From Methanoculleus sp. UBA430 (GTDB lineage Archaea; Halobacteriota; Methanomicrobia; Methanomicrobiales; Methanoculleaceae): DNA of 64,000 nucleotides. The notes beneath the pieces are model-generated. The model searched no databases and was not told the DNA's origin. It saw only the letters and a list, made by a program, of their open reading frames with translations. This document shows, piece after piece, positions 25,508 to 34,434 of the stretch (the first letter of the stretch is position 1; each line of letters opens with the position of its first letter). The stretch spans positions 124,001 through 188,000 of the forward strand of contig NZ_DAXW01000012.1 of the NCBI RefSeq assembly GCF_002506585.1, read 5' to 3'. The translations under genes and the position numbers were made by a program.

Positions 25508-27244
25508 ATGAAAGATTCATGTAGTGACCGGGCGCCCCGTGACCTGCCGGTGCCCGACGACGGACTTCTCATGGTAAACAACGACCGGAAGGTTCTCTGG
25601 TACAACCCGGCTTTCGCGCGGATGCTTGCCGTCCGGCAGGAAGGGATCATCGGGATGGACGCGGGCTCTCTCTTTGATACGCACCTTCTCCCTACCATCG
25701 AGGATCAGGACTCGGCACGCATGGTCCGGCAGGCTCTCGAGCACGGCGCGGACCCGCCCACCCTTCTCTGTCGTGCCTGGAGACCCGACGGCACCCTGCG
25801 CTGGCTCTCGATATCTCACGTGGCGATCACGGTCTTTGTCGGTCATCGGCTCATCAGGATCCGGGATGCCACAACGGACCTGAATGCGCACCACTTCAAA
25901 GCCGCGCTCGAAGCGTCGCCGGTGGTCGTCTTTGCGCAGGACGAGGACCTCCGCTACACCTGGTCGTACAACCAGGAACTGGGACCAGCCGATGCGTTCA
26001 TCGTCGGTATGCGGGAGGACGAGGCCTTTCCCGAGAACGCCGCGACCCTTACTGCGCTCAAACGCCGGGTCCTTGATACGGGAGAGACCGTGCGGGCAGC
26101 GGTGACCATCACCGTTGCAGACGACACTCGCGTCCGGGACCTGACGTTAAAACCCCTTCGAGATGCAGAGGGGAAGGTTGTCGGCATTACCGGCACAGCC
26201 TTTGACGTGACCGAAAGGGACCGGGCGGAGGAGGCGCTCCGGAAGAAGACGGACGAGTTGAAGAAACGGATGAACGAACTCCAGTGCCTCTACACCGTCA
26301 CGCACCTCGTCGAGGTGCCTGGGATAACACTTGACAGGCTCCTGCAGGCGGTTGCCGATACCCTCCCCTCGGGCTGGCAGCATTCGGACGACACCGCGGT
26401 GAGGATCCGGATCGATGACCGGGAGTACCGCCGGGGCAGCATGGAAGAGACGCCCTGGAAGCAGGTGGGCCCGATCGTCGTTCATGGCGAAAGGGTCGGC
26501 GAGATTGAGGTCCGGTACCTCTGCCAAAAACCGGAAGCGGCTGAAGGGCCGTTCCTGCCGGAAGAGCAGATGCTGCTTGACGCCGTCGCGGAGCGGCTTG
26601 GTCGGATCATCGAACGGTTGCAGACGGAGGCGGCGCTCCAGAAGAGCGAGGAGAAGTTCCGGGGGATCGCCCAGCGGAGTTTTGACCTCCTCGTGACGTC
26701 CTACCTATCAGGCGGGTTAAATTACGTTTCGCCGGCGACGGAGCGGATACTCGGCTACTCCCCTGATGAGATGGCTGGGACAGCCTGGGAGGATTATATC
26801 CTCCCTTCAAGCCTTCCGGTATGGGAGGAGGGGCGCCGGAAGGTGCTCCGGGGCGAACAGGTCGAAGAGATCCAGGTCGAGGGCAGGAGGGAGGACGGGG
26901 AGACTGTCATACTGGAGTTAAACGTCTCGCCAATCATCGAGAAGAAGGTCGTGGGGTTCCAGGCCGTCGGCAGGGACATATCCGACCGGATCCTGTACGA
27001 GCGGCTCCGGGAGCAGGCTCTCGATATGACCGAGCGCAATATCGCGCAGTTCGCCGTCCTTGCCGACCATGTCCGCCACCCGCTCCAGGTGGTCATGGGG
27101 GTTGCGGACCTGCTCGACGACGATGCGGCCGCTGAGAAACTCCGCGAGCAGGTTCGGCGGATCAACGCTCAGATCAGCGAGCTTGACCGCGAGTGGGTGG
27201 AGTCCCGGAAGATCCGGGAGTTCCTGAAGCGCTACGAACTCTAA
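25508..27244 (+). CDS. PAS-domain sensor ending in an H-box without a kinase domain
   Basis: This 578-aa cytoplasmic protein contains three or four PAS domains (about residues 15-125, 130-235 and 370-500). A GAF-like module common in methanogen sensors (about 255-375, beginning ELQCLYTVTHLVE and containing ETPWKQ) lies between. The last 60 residues form two helices carrying LADHVRHPLQ (His521), which resembles the phospho-accepting H-box of a histidine kinase. The chain then ends, without the ATP-binding catalytic domain. It probably works with a partner kinase or by protein binding. A paralogue with the same tail lies at 38012. The ribosome-binding-like GAGGAG is only about one base from ATG 25508, so the start is uncertain. 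Confidence 0.85.
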   Translation: MKDSCSDRAPRDLPVPDDGLLMVNNDRKVLWYNPAFARMLAVRQEGIIGMDAGSLFDTHLLPTIEDQDSARMVRQALEHGADPPTLLCRAWRPDGTLRWLSISHVAITVFVGHRLIRIRDATTDLNAHHFKAALEASPVVVFAQDEDLRYTWSYNQELGPADAFIVGMREDEAFPENAATLTALKRRVLDTGETVRAAVTITVADDTRVRDLTLKPLRDAEGKVVGITGTAFDVTERDRAEEALRKKTDELKKRMNELQCLYTVTHLVEVPGITLDRLLQAVADTLPSGWQHSDDTAVRIRIDDREYRRGSMEETPWKQVGPIVVHGERVGEIEVRYLCQKPEAAEGPFLPEEQMLLDAVAERLGRIIERLQTEAALQKSEEKFRGIAQRSFDLLVTSYLSGGLNYVSPATERILGYSPDEMAGTAWEDYILPSSLPVWEEGRRKVLRGEQVEEIQVEGRREDGETVILELNVSPIIEKKVVGFQAVGRDISDRILYERLREQALDMTERNIAQFAVLADHVRHPLQVVMGVADLLDDDAAAEKLREQVRRINAQISELDREWVESRKIREFLKRYEL

Positions 27245-27249
27245 GTCGA

Positions 27250-27606
27250 TCACCGCCGCCGGCGCGGCCTCGTCTCGCGAGGGTGGGCAACGACCTCGCG
27301 GATGTCGGCGAGCGGCCCCGGAAGCAGAGAGCCTTTCTTCCCGACGACGTCGGCCGCCCGGATGGTGGCGGCGTGGTAAGTCAGAGCGTAACTCTCTGTG
27401 AAGAGGTCCAGCCCGCCCCGGGCAAAGTCGTCGAGCGAGAGCGGAATCGAGATCCCGTCGGTGGACGGGCTGCTCGATACCGGGCAGATGAGCAGGTCCC
27501 CGCTCTCCCCTGCTGCAATGACTACTACGGGGCGCACCTTCCCTTCGCCGAGACCCCCGATACGTACGGAGGCCAGAACGACGTCTCCACTGACGTATCG
27601 TCCCAT
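27250..27606 (-). CDS. MazF/PemK-like protein
   Basis: This protein of about 118 aa resembles the PemK/MazF fold, whose toxins are sequence-specific endoribonucleases. It has YVSGDVVLASV, then KVRPVVVIA (strand and conserved Arg-Pro), LLICPVSSSP, and a long C-terminal half with LTYHAATIRAADVVGKKGSL. No antitoxin gene is adjacent: the upstream neighbour encodes an exported protein and the downstream one converges. It may therefore be a solitary family member without toxin activity. ATG 27606 is chosen because the longer frame to 27759 overlaps another gene and lacks similarity. Confidence 0.68.
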   Translation of the reverse strand: MGRYVSGDVVLASVRIGGLGEGKVRPVVVIAAGESGDLLICPVSSSPSTDGISIPLSLDDFARGGLDLFTESYALTYHAATIRAADVVGKKGSLLPGPLADIREVVAHPRETRPRRRR

Positions 27607-27709
27607 CCGGATACTGGTTGACCCCAAAAATCGATAAGGTTGGTGGTGTGCCGGTGGCCAGGCACCATACATCGGGAGAAGCGGGGTTCCCCCAACCCCC
27701 GGTGCACCG

Positions 27710-28537
27710 TTACGGTGCCTGTCCTTTTGCGTTCCCGTTGAATCTCGGGTGCTCGTCACCGAACGCGTTCTGGTTCTTCATCTTCTCTTTTCCGTTTCCG
27801 GCATGCCCATTATCCTTCTCCATCTTCTTGTTGCCCGGGTTGATCACGGATACGGCGCCGCTGCCCAGCACCGGGATGTTCCCCTCCTCTGTCGTGACGT
27901 TCCCGGTCACGGTCAGGTTGCCGTCACCGGCGTTGAGGTCGAGGTCCGCTCGCCGGTACTTCAGGATGAGCGTGCCGCCGTCCTTCATACAGAAGTTGAC
28001 TCTCTCGGGCGTTGCGTTCCCGATCCTGAACTCCGAGGGATCCGGCACCGTCACGTTTGCACTGCTTGAATCGCCGAACCCAAGCCATTCCGCAAGGTCG
28101 ACAAAGATGGTCATGAGACCGTTGCTCTTCTGATTCAGCGTCTTCGGGACAACCTTCACCTCAGCCGACTGCGGGCTGACGGTCACGTTCAGGGTATCGC
28201 AGGCGACAGCACCCGTGGCGTTGTTCGCGACCTTTACCGTGACGACATAGGTGCCGGCGGCAGAGTACGTGTAGACGTCCTGTATGGTGCCATTGTAGTC
28301 GTCATCCGGCACGATCTCCGGTGCCGTCGTTGCCGTGCTCCAGTTGACGGAGGCGCTCATATTCAGCGCATCGAAAACGTCCGTGTCGTTGTATGTAGCG
28401 AGGATGGTGATCGGCTCGCCGGCGAGTGCGATGCGGTCGTCCCCTGCATCGACCGTGAGGGCGGCCTGCACGGCAGGAACCACCAGGAAAAGGGCGATCA
28501 GCAGGGAGAAGATTCGGATAGTAGTGTCACGTTTCAT
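27710..28537 (-). CDS. Exported PKD-like domain protein
   Basis: This 275-aa secreted protein has a signal peptide (residues 1-25, ending AVQA). A PKD/Ig-like domain (about 27-125) contains the typical YTYSAAGTYVVTVKVANN, and a second beta-rich domain (about 130-235) follows. The C-terminal 40 residues are hydrophilic, rich in Asn, Gly and Lys, and lack a membrane anchor. PKD modules usually mediate surface interactions. GGAGACGAG upstream supports the start. Function unknown. Confidence 0.8.
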   Translation of the reverse strand: MKRDTTIRIFSLLIALFLVVPAVQAALTVDAGDDRIALAGEPITILATYNDTDVFDALNMSASVNWSTATTAPEIVPDDDYNGTIQDVYTYSAAGTYVVTVKVANNATGAVACDTLNVTVSPQSAEVKVVPKTLNQKSNGLMTIFVDLAEWLGFGDSSSANVTVPDPSEFRIGNATPERVNFCMKDGGTLILKYRRADLDLNAGDGNLTVTGNVTTEEGNIPVLGSGAVSVINPGNKKMEKDNGHAGNGKEKMKNQNAFGDEHPRFNGNAKGQAP

Positions 28538-28610
28538 GGGTTAACTCGTCTCCGATAGATATTGACGATCCTCTCCTATTTGACCGCATGGAACTTCCCG
28601 GTTCAATCAA

Positions 28611-30653
28611 TCACCCGGGCGGTGGTGCGGAGACCGTCCCCTCTACACGGAGCAGCCGGGCGTTGATCGCGACGATCACGGTGCTCGCGCTCATCAGGAT
28701 CGCGCCGGCCGCCGGGGTGAGGACGATACCGGCGGAGAAGAGGACGCCGGCGGCGAGCGGGATGGCAACGGCATTGTAGCCGGTCGCCCAGAGGAGATTC
28801 TCGATCATCTTCCGGTAGGTCTTCTTCGAGAGGGCGATGACCGCCGCGGCGTCCCGGGGGTCGCTCTTCACGAGGACGATATCGGCGCTTTCCACGGCAA
28901 CGTCGGTCCCCGCCCCGATGGCGATTCCGAGGTCGGCCTCGACAAGTGCGGGGGCGTCGTTGATCCCGTCGCCCACCATTGCCACCCGGTAGCGCTGCTG
29001 CACCTCCCGGATCTTTGCGGCCTTCTCGTGGGGCAGGACCCCGGCAAAGAACTCGTCAAGATCGAGTTCCCCCGCCACCCACGCGGCGACGTCTCGGTTG
29101 TCGCCGGTGAGCATCATACACCGGACGCCCATCGCTTTGAGCCGGCGGATTGCCTCCGCCGACTCGGGCCGGATGATATCGGCGAGCGCGAGCGCCCCGG
29201 TGAGCCGGTCGTCCTCGAGGAGGAAGACGACGGTCTTGCCCTGCCGCTGGAGGCTCTCGACCCGCCTGTCCCCGGCGATACCCTGCTCTGCGAGGTAGCC
29301 CGGGCCGACCACCCGGACGATTCGGCCGGCGACTTTTCCCTCGACGCCGACGCCCGGAACTGCCTGGAAATTTTCGACGCGGAGTAGAGAGAGTCCTCGT
29401 TCCTTCGCGCTCCTGGCCACGCCCCGGGCAATCGGGTGCTCGGAGTGCGCCTCCACCGATGCCGCCACCCGGACCACGTCCTCCTCCGCCGTGCCGGCGA
29501 AGGCGAGGATATCCGTGACCCCGAACCTCCCCGTCGTGAGGGTGCCGGTCTTATCGAAGACAACTGCTGCGAGGTCTTTTGCCCGCTCAAACGCGCTCCG
29601 GTCCCGGATCAGGAACCCGGAGCGGGCGGCAAGGGCCGTCGAGACCGCGACCACGAGCGGAACGGCGAGGCCGAGCGCATGGGGGCAGGCGATGACCATC
29701 ACGGTTGCGGCCCGCTCCACCGCAAACCCGGTCCCTGCCCCGAGGGCGAGCCAGGCCGTAAACGTCACCGCACCGACAGCAAGAGCAATCACGACCAGGA
29801 GGAACGCCGCCCGATCTGCGAGGTCCTGGGTCCGGGACCGGCTCTCCTGCGCTTTCCGAACGAGGTCGATCACCTGCGCGAGGTAGGTCTCCGCCCCTGT
29901 CTTCCTGACCTCGACGACGACCGAGCCCTCGCCGTTGATCGCGCCGCCGATGACTTCGTCCCCCTGCCGCTTCTTTACCGGTCTCGACTCGCCGGTGAGC
30001 ATCGCCTCGTTGACGCTCGTTATGCCCTCAACCACCACGCCGTCCACCGGCACCTTCTCCCCGGGCCGGACGAGGACCCGGTCGCCCGGCACGAGACGAT
30101 CAACGGGCACGTCCTCGGTCCTTTTGTCCCGGACCAGGTGCGCCTCCGCCGGCATGACCCGGACCAGCTCCTCAAGCGCCCTCGACGCCCCGAGGACCGA
30201 GCGCATCTCGATCCAGTGGCCGAGGAGCATGATGTCTATCAGGGTGGCGAGTTCCCAGAAAAACCCCTCTCCGCTGACGATGCCGAGGACGACTGCCGAA
30301 CTGTAGACGTAGGCGACGGTGATTGCGACGGCGATGAGTGTCATCATACCGGGCATCCGTGCCCGGAGTTCGGTCACGATGCCGGAGAGAAACGGCCAGC
30401 CGCCGTAGAGGTAGACCACGGTCGCAAGAGCGAGGAGGAGATACTCCGAGCCCGGGAATGTGATGGTGATCCCGAGGAGCGCCTGGACCGGCGCTGAGAG
30501 GAGGAGGATCGGGACGGTGAGAATGGTCGAGACGACGAATCGCCGCCGGAAGTCCTCGAGAGCGTGATGGCGGGTGCGCGAGCCCCGACCGCCCCCGGGG
30601 GGGAGATGCGCTTCCGCGGGCTGGACCCCGTGCCCGTTGTGATCGTGGTTCAC
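28611..30653 (-). CDS. CopB-type copper-exporting P1B-ATPase
   Basis: This 680-aa heavy-metal pump has TGES (actuator), the metal-site motif CPH in TM6, the phosphorylation site DKTGT, the SEHPIA nucleotide-binding HP, and GDGINDAP. CPH instead of CPC marks the CopB-like (P1B-3) group, usually linked to Cu2+ or Cu+ export. A histidine-rich N-terminus (HDHNGHG and HH) replaces the usual metal-binding domain. GTG 30653 is chosen as start because GAGGGG precedes it at good spacing and the His-rich tail begins there. The frame upstream to 30926 is not family-like. A TATA-like element on the minus strand lies near 30726-30737. Confidence 0.92.
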   Translation of the reverse strand: MNHDHNGHGVQPAEAHLPPGGGRGSRTRHHALEDFRRRFVVSTILTVPILLLSAPVQALLGITITFPGSEYLLLALATVVYLYGGWPFLSGIVTELRARMPGMMTLIAVAITVAYVYSSAVVLGIVSGEGFFWELATLIDIMLLGHWIEMRSVLGASRALEELVRVMPAEAHLVRDKRTEDVPVDRLVPGDRVLVRPGEKVPVDGVVVEGITSVNEAMLTGESRPVKKRQGDEVIGGAINGEGSVVVEVRKTGAETYLAQVIDLVRKAQESRSRTQDLADRAAFLLVVIALAVGAVTFTAWLALGAGTGFAVERAATVMVIACPHALGLAVPLVVAVSTALAARSGFLIRDRSAFERAKDLAAVVFDKTGTLTTGRFGVTDILAFAGTAEEDVVRVAASVEAHSEHPIARGVARSAKERGLSLLRVENFQAVPGVGVEGKVAGRIVRVVGPGYLAEQGIAGDRRVESLQRQGKTVVFLLEDDRLTGALALADIIRPESAEAIRRLKAMGVRCMMLTGDNRDVAAWVAGELDLDEFFAGVLPHEKAAKIREVQQRYRVAMVGDGINDAPALVEADLGIAIGAGTDVAVESADIVLVKSDPRDAAAVIALSKKTYRKMIENLLWATGYNAVAIPLAAGVLFSAGIVLTPAAGAILMSASTVIVAINARLLRVEGTVSAPPPG

Positions 30654-31090
30654 ATCAACCCCTCTTCCCGGTCCTGCTGCGCGCGGTATTCGCCCATGCC
30701 GGCGGATAGCGATCCGGTAAGATGTAAATATACCGACTGCCGCAGGCCGGGGAATGCCGGTTGAAACGGACAGGACGTCCGCAATATGACCATCGGAGGT
30801 ACCTCGTCTCCCCGAAATGCTCTTCCCGGTCTGTGCGCGCAGTCGCGGTGAGCACGAGGTCCGTGTGGGGCTGCCGCAAAGATGACGGCGATCTCCCGGG
30901 AGTATATAAGAAAATATATATATCATGATGCACAGGCATACTACCTACGAACGTGTAAAATCGTTCGACAAAGGCGATAAAATCTAAAATTCCGTCGAAT
31001 ACAAGCTTTAACCGTTTGGCAATAGCGAGAACATTTTATTTGGTATTAAGTATAAAAGTGCCTATAACCTGGAGGGGGTGATTCCGGCAA
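30654..31090. other. Divergent intergenic region with AT-rich promoters
   Basis: This region separates the copper pump (minus) and the histidine kinase (plus). The minus-strand TATA at about 30726-30737 serves the pump. On the plus strand, AGTATATAAG at 30901-30910 is a strong TATA about 24 bases before a 20-codon frame at 30925-30987, which may be a tiny leaderless ORF. Nearer the kinase, TATA-like elements lie at about 31032-31041 and 31047-31058. GGAGGGGGTGAT at 31071-31082 is its ribosome binding site. Nothing else recognisable. Confidence 0.5.
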
Positions 31091-33445
31091 ATGCATGAAC
31101 ATGCGCCTGCATACGGCAATATAACCGCGTTTGCTGCTGTACTGGAGACGCTTGAAGAAGGAGTGCTCGTCATCGGCCCCGACAACCAGATAGCCTGCGC
31201 CAACGGGAAACTCCAGCGTATTCTTGGTACCGACCGGGCCGCCCTCAGCGGGGCCGACCCGGATTGGCTCATCCGCCGGACCATCGTCGGAGAGTCGTGC
31301 CGGGCCGAGATCCTCGCGTTCCTCGCCGGCCGCTTGCGGTCTGCCGACGTCATATGCAGACCGCAAGCGGCCGGCGACGAGAAGGAACGAGTCCGCTGCT
31401 CGTGCAGGGTCGTCGACGAGGGGCCGCTTCCGGGTATGCGGGTCATCCGTCTCTCGCCTGTGCCCTCCCCTTCCGCCGGGGATTCTGTCACCGGCGCCTC
31501 CGCCATGACCGGGATAGAGGAACTCCTGCAGGGGAGCGAGAATGGATACCGGTTCCTTGTCGAGAACCTCAACGAAGGCATCGGACTCATCGACAGAGTG
31601 GGCGTCGCGGTCTTTGCCAACAAGAGGATTGCCGATATCACCGGCTACCCGGTCAACGAACTGATCGGGATGCCGGTCGGCGCGCTCGTCGATGAGGAGG
31701 GTGCTGAGTGTCTGGGAGCATACCTGCAGAGCCTGAGTCAGAACTCGCACGAGGTCTTTGAGATCAATCTCATCCGTAAAGACGGCGCCCGCATCCACAC
31801 GCTGATGGCGACAACCCCGATCATCGACGCTGACGGCGTCTGCCAGGGGTTCCTCGCCGGGATCCAGGATATCACCCCCTTAAAGCAGCTGGAGGTGCAA
31901 CTCCGGGAGAGCGAGGAGAAATACCGGTCGCTCGTCGAACACTCGGCCGAGGCGATCTTGATCCACCAGGCCGGGAGGATCGTGTATATCAATCCTGCCG
32001 GCATGAAGATGCTCGGCGCTTCGCGCCCGGAGGAGATCGTCGGGAAGGCCATCCTCGATATCGCCCACCCCACATTCCGGGACACCATCAGGTCGGTTAT
32101 CGCGCGGGACCTCGAGGGGGAAGAGACGCCGATCCTCGAACTGCTGCTCGTCAGGGTTGATGGGACGGCGATCCCCGTCGAGGGGAGGGGCACGGGGCTG
32201 CTTTATTCGGGCAAACCCGCGGTCCAGGTGGTTATGCGGGACATCACCCACCGAAAGCAGGCGGAGGAACGGCTGCAGGCAAGCAACCAGTATCTCATGC
32301 TGCTTAATCGGATCATCGGCACGTCAGCATCGGCCAGATCGCCAGGCGAACTTCTGGAGACCGCCCTCAACCAGATCCTCGACCTCCTCAACTATGACGG
32401 CGGCGCCGTTTGCCGCGCTGGCGCCGGACGGAGAAGGATCACGCTCCCATACGAGCGGAACATGCCGGACGGGTACCTGGAGCTGGCGGAGAGCCTTATG
32501 AGCGAGTCGTGCGCCGGGCCCCTTGCCGGCGGCCTGCCCTACTACCTTGAGCAGAACCGGGACCCGAGCACCTCGGCGTCACGTCTCCTCCGTGAACTCG
32601 GGTTTGCCGCACTCGCCTGCATCCCGCTCGTTGTCGAGTCCGATGTTTTCGGGGCGCTCCTTATCGGGAGCAGGGACCGGGGATCCTTCTCCCCCGAAGA
32701 GCGAGGGCTCCTCGAGGCGGTCGGCCGGGAGATCGGGGCCGGTATCCTGCGGGGACTGCTCTACCAGAGACTCGAAGCGGCGAATCGGGAGGCGAACCTC
32801 TACCTCGACATCCTCACCCACGACATCAAGAACGCCGACAACGTCGCAAATATTTACGCCGACCTCCTCATCGACGAGCTTGACGGGGAAGTGGTCCGGC
32901 ATGCCCGGAAGTTGAAGGAAGGAATCAAAAAGAGCATCGAGATCACCGCAAATGTTACCACCATCAGGAAGATCCACGAGAGCCAGGTCATACTTGCACC
33001 CGTCGACCTCCACGCGGTCATCCTGGGTGAGGTCAAACACTTCCCCGACCTCCGTATTCACTACGACAGCCTCCCTGTGGAGGTCCTCGCCGACGGCCTT
33101 CTCCCCGAGGTCTTCACGAACCTCATCGGCAACGCCGCAAAGCACGGCAGGCCCGGGGTCGAGGTCATGGTGACGGTCGAGGAGACGGATGAAGAGACCG
33201 TCCTCGTCACCGTCGCCGACACCGGCCCCGGTATCCCCGACGATGTGAAGGAATCCCTCTTCTACCGGTTCGAGCGGGAGGGGGGCAGGCGGGGGAGCCA
33301 GGGCCTCGGCCTCTCGATCTGCCGGATGCTTACCGCACGATACGGGGGCAGGGTCTGGGTCGAGGACCGCGTGGCAGGGCGCCCGGAGGAGGGCGCGGCG
33401 TTCCGGTTCACCCTCCGGAAGGCCGGATGCGACAGGAGCGCCTGA
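31091..33445 (+). CDS. PAS/GAF sensor histidine kinase
   Basis: This 784-aa soluble histidine kinase has three PAS domains (about residues 15-125, 150-270 and 280-395), a GAF domain (about 400-560), an H-box in LTHDIKNADN (His577) and a HATPase_c domain with NLIGNAAKHG, DTGPGIPDD and GLGLSICRML. No membrane helices are seen, so it senses an internal signal. No response regulator lies next to it. The coding sequence contains a perfect 22-bp inverted repeat at 31323-31377, within the first PAS region. Start ATG 31091 has a strong ribosome binding site. Confidence 0.9.
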   Translation: MHEHAPAYGNITAFAAVLETLEEGVLVIGPDNQIACANGKLQRILGTDRAALSGADPDWLIRRTIVGESCRAEILAFLAGRLRSADVICRPQAAGDEKERVRCSCRVVDEGPLPGMRVIRLSPVPSPSAGDSVTGASAMTGIEELLQGSENGYRFLVENLNEGIGLIDRVGVAVFANKRIADITGYPVNELIGMPVGALVDEEGAECLGAYLQSLSQNSHEVFEINLIRKDGARIHTLMATTPIIDADGVCQGFLAGIQDITPLKQLEVQLRESEEKYRSLVEHSAEAILIHQAGRIVYINPAGMKMLGASRPEEIVGKAILDIAHPTFRDTIRSVIARDLEGEETPILELLLVRVDGTAIPVEGRGTGLLYSGKPAVQVVMRDITHRKQAEERLQASNQYLMLLNRIIGTSASARSPGELLETALNQILDLLNYDGGAVCRAGAGRRRITLPYERNMPDGYLELAESLMSESCAGPLAGGLPYYLEQNRDPSTSASRLLRELGFAALACIPLVVESDVFGALLIGSRDRGSFSPEERGLLEAVGREIGAGILRGLLYQRLEAANREANLYLDILTHDIKNADNVANIYADLLIDELDGEVVRHARKLKEGIKKSIEITANVTTIRKIHESQVILAPVDLHAVILGEVKHFPDLRIHYDSLPVEVLADGLLPEVFTNLIGNAAKHGRPGVEVMVTVEETDEETVLVTVADTGPGIPDDVKESLFYRFEREGGRRGSQGLGLSICRMLTARYGGRVWVEDRVAGRPEEGAAFRFTLRKAGCDRSA
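31323..31377. repeat. Perfect 22-bp inverted repeat inside a coding sequence
   Basis: Bases 31323-31344 are exactly complementary to 31356-31377, with an 11-base loop containing GACGTC. The arms are GC-rich and would form a very stable hairpin in DNA or mRNA. It is in frame with the kinase, encoding part of the first PAS region (about residues 78-96), so it is not an insertion that breaks the gene. No other copy was noticed in the window. Confidence 0.75.
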
Positions 33446-33538
33446 CCCTATCGCACGGGCCCCGGCGTCCGAATCGCTCCTCCGGCTCGCCGGGTGCAAA
33501 CGGTTGGATTTATTTCCCCTGTCAGGCAAGATATTGTC

Positions 33539-34405
33539 ATGCACAGGATCCCTCTTCTTCTCCTCCTACCCTGTCTGCTCCTCTCCGCCGGGTGCCTCAC
33601 CGCGAGTGAGCCGCCGGCGGAGGCAGGTATCGTGCTGGTCGCCCCGGCGGACCCCGTCGCCCTCTTCGACGGCACGGGGACCTTGAGCAACCTCATCGGC
33701 CGGGAAAACCCCGGTATCCAGACAAATTACAGCGTCGCGTACTGCATCATCCCGCCCGGGAACGGGACCCCTCCACACCGGCTCTTCGAGAGCACCGAAC
33801 TCGTCTACGTGATCGGCGGAACGGCGGAGATCCGGTGCGACAACGCGACGGTGACCGCCGGTGCAGGGGAGACCGTGCTCCTGCCCGAGCGGGTCCTCCA
33901 GTCGATTACCTCGATCGGGGATACGGATCTCCTCTACCTCACCGTGGTTCAGCCTCCATTCCACCCCGATATCGAGTTCTCCGGCGATGAGCTTGCCACC
34001 CTGAGCATGACAACGGACGCAAGACCGGTCGTCGTCGCCGGTCCCCGTGAGGGGATCGAGTGGGACCTCGAATCCGGCGTGGCAGTCTACACCCTGATAA
34101 ACCCGGTGCTGATGAGGGAGAAGGCTCTCCCGATCGACTACAGCCTCGCGTACGTGGAACTCATGCCGGGCGGCTACCTCGGCTACGACGGGATCAAGGG
34201 TTCATCCGACCTCCTCTACGTCATCGAAGGAGATATCGAGGTCAGCACCCCCGGCGGGCAGGCGGTACGGGTCCCTGCCGGGAGTGCTGCCTGCATCCCG
34301 CCGGACCTGGTGAAGGAGACCCGGAACGTCGCGGCTTCGACGACGAAGGTTCTCTCGTTCATCGACCCGGCATGGGTGCCGGAGAAGACCGGCCTCTTTG
34401 AATGA
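33539..34405 (+). CDS. Bicupin lipoprotein
   Basis: This 288-aa exported protein has a lipoprotein signal (hydrophobic residues 4-16, lipobox LSAGC, Cys at about 18). Two cupin domains follow (about 50-150 and 190-275), each showing the barrel pattern around LVYVIGG and LLYVIEG. Classical metal-binding histidines are mostly missing in the second domain, so it may be structural or bind a ligand rather than catalyse. ATG 33539 is chosen because the lipoprotein signal begins there. A TATA-like GATTTATTTC about 30 bases upstream suggests a nearly leaderless message. Confidence 0.75.
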   Translation: MHRIPLLLLLPCLLLSAGCLTASEPPAEAGIVLVAPADPVALFDGTGTLSNLIGRENPGIQTNYSVAYCIIPPGNGTPPHRLFESTELVYVIGGTAEIRCDNATVTAGAGETVLLPERVLQSITSIGDTDLLYLTVVQPPFHPDIEFSGDELATLSMTTDARPVVVAGPREGIEWDLESGVAVYTLINPVLMREKALPIDYSLAYVELMPGGYLGYDGIKGSSDLLYVIEGDIEVSTPGGQAVRVPAGSAACIPPDLVKETRNVAASTTKVLSFIDPAWVPEKTGLFE

Positions 34406-34413
34406 GGGTTCTC

Positions 34414-34430
34414 TCCCATCTTTTTTTCTG
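34414..34430 (+). terminator. T-run terminator after the bicupin gene
   Basis: A seven-base T-run lies just after the stop at 34405, in the direction of transcription, and before the end of the converging ATPase gene at 34435. Confidence 0.45.
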
Positions 34431-34434
34431 GCGC

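Noticed and set aside
27250..27606. Complete MazEF toxin-antitoxin pair
   Set aside because: No antitoxin-like gene is adjacent, so only the MazF-like protein is reported.
29436..30497. 353-codon plus-strand frame
   Set aside because: Opposite the copper pump and lacking any domain.
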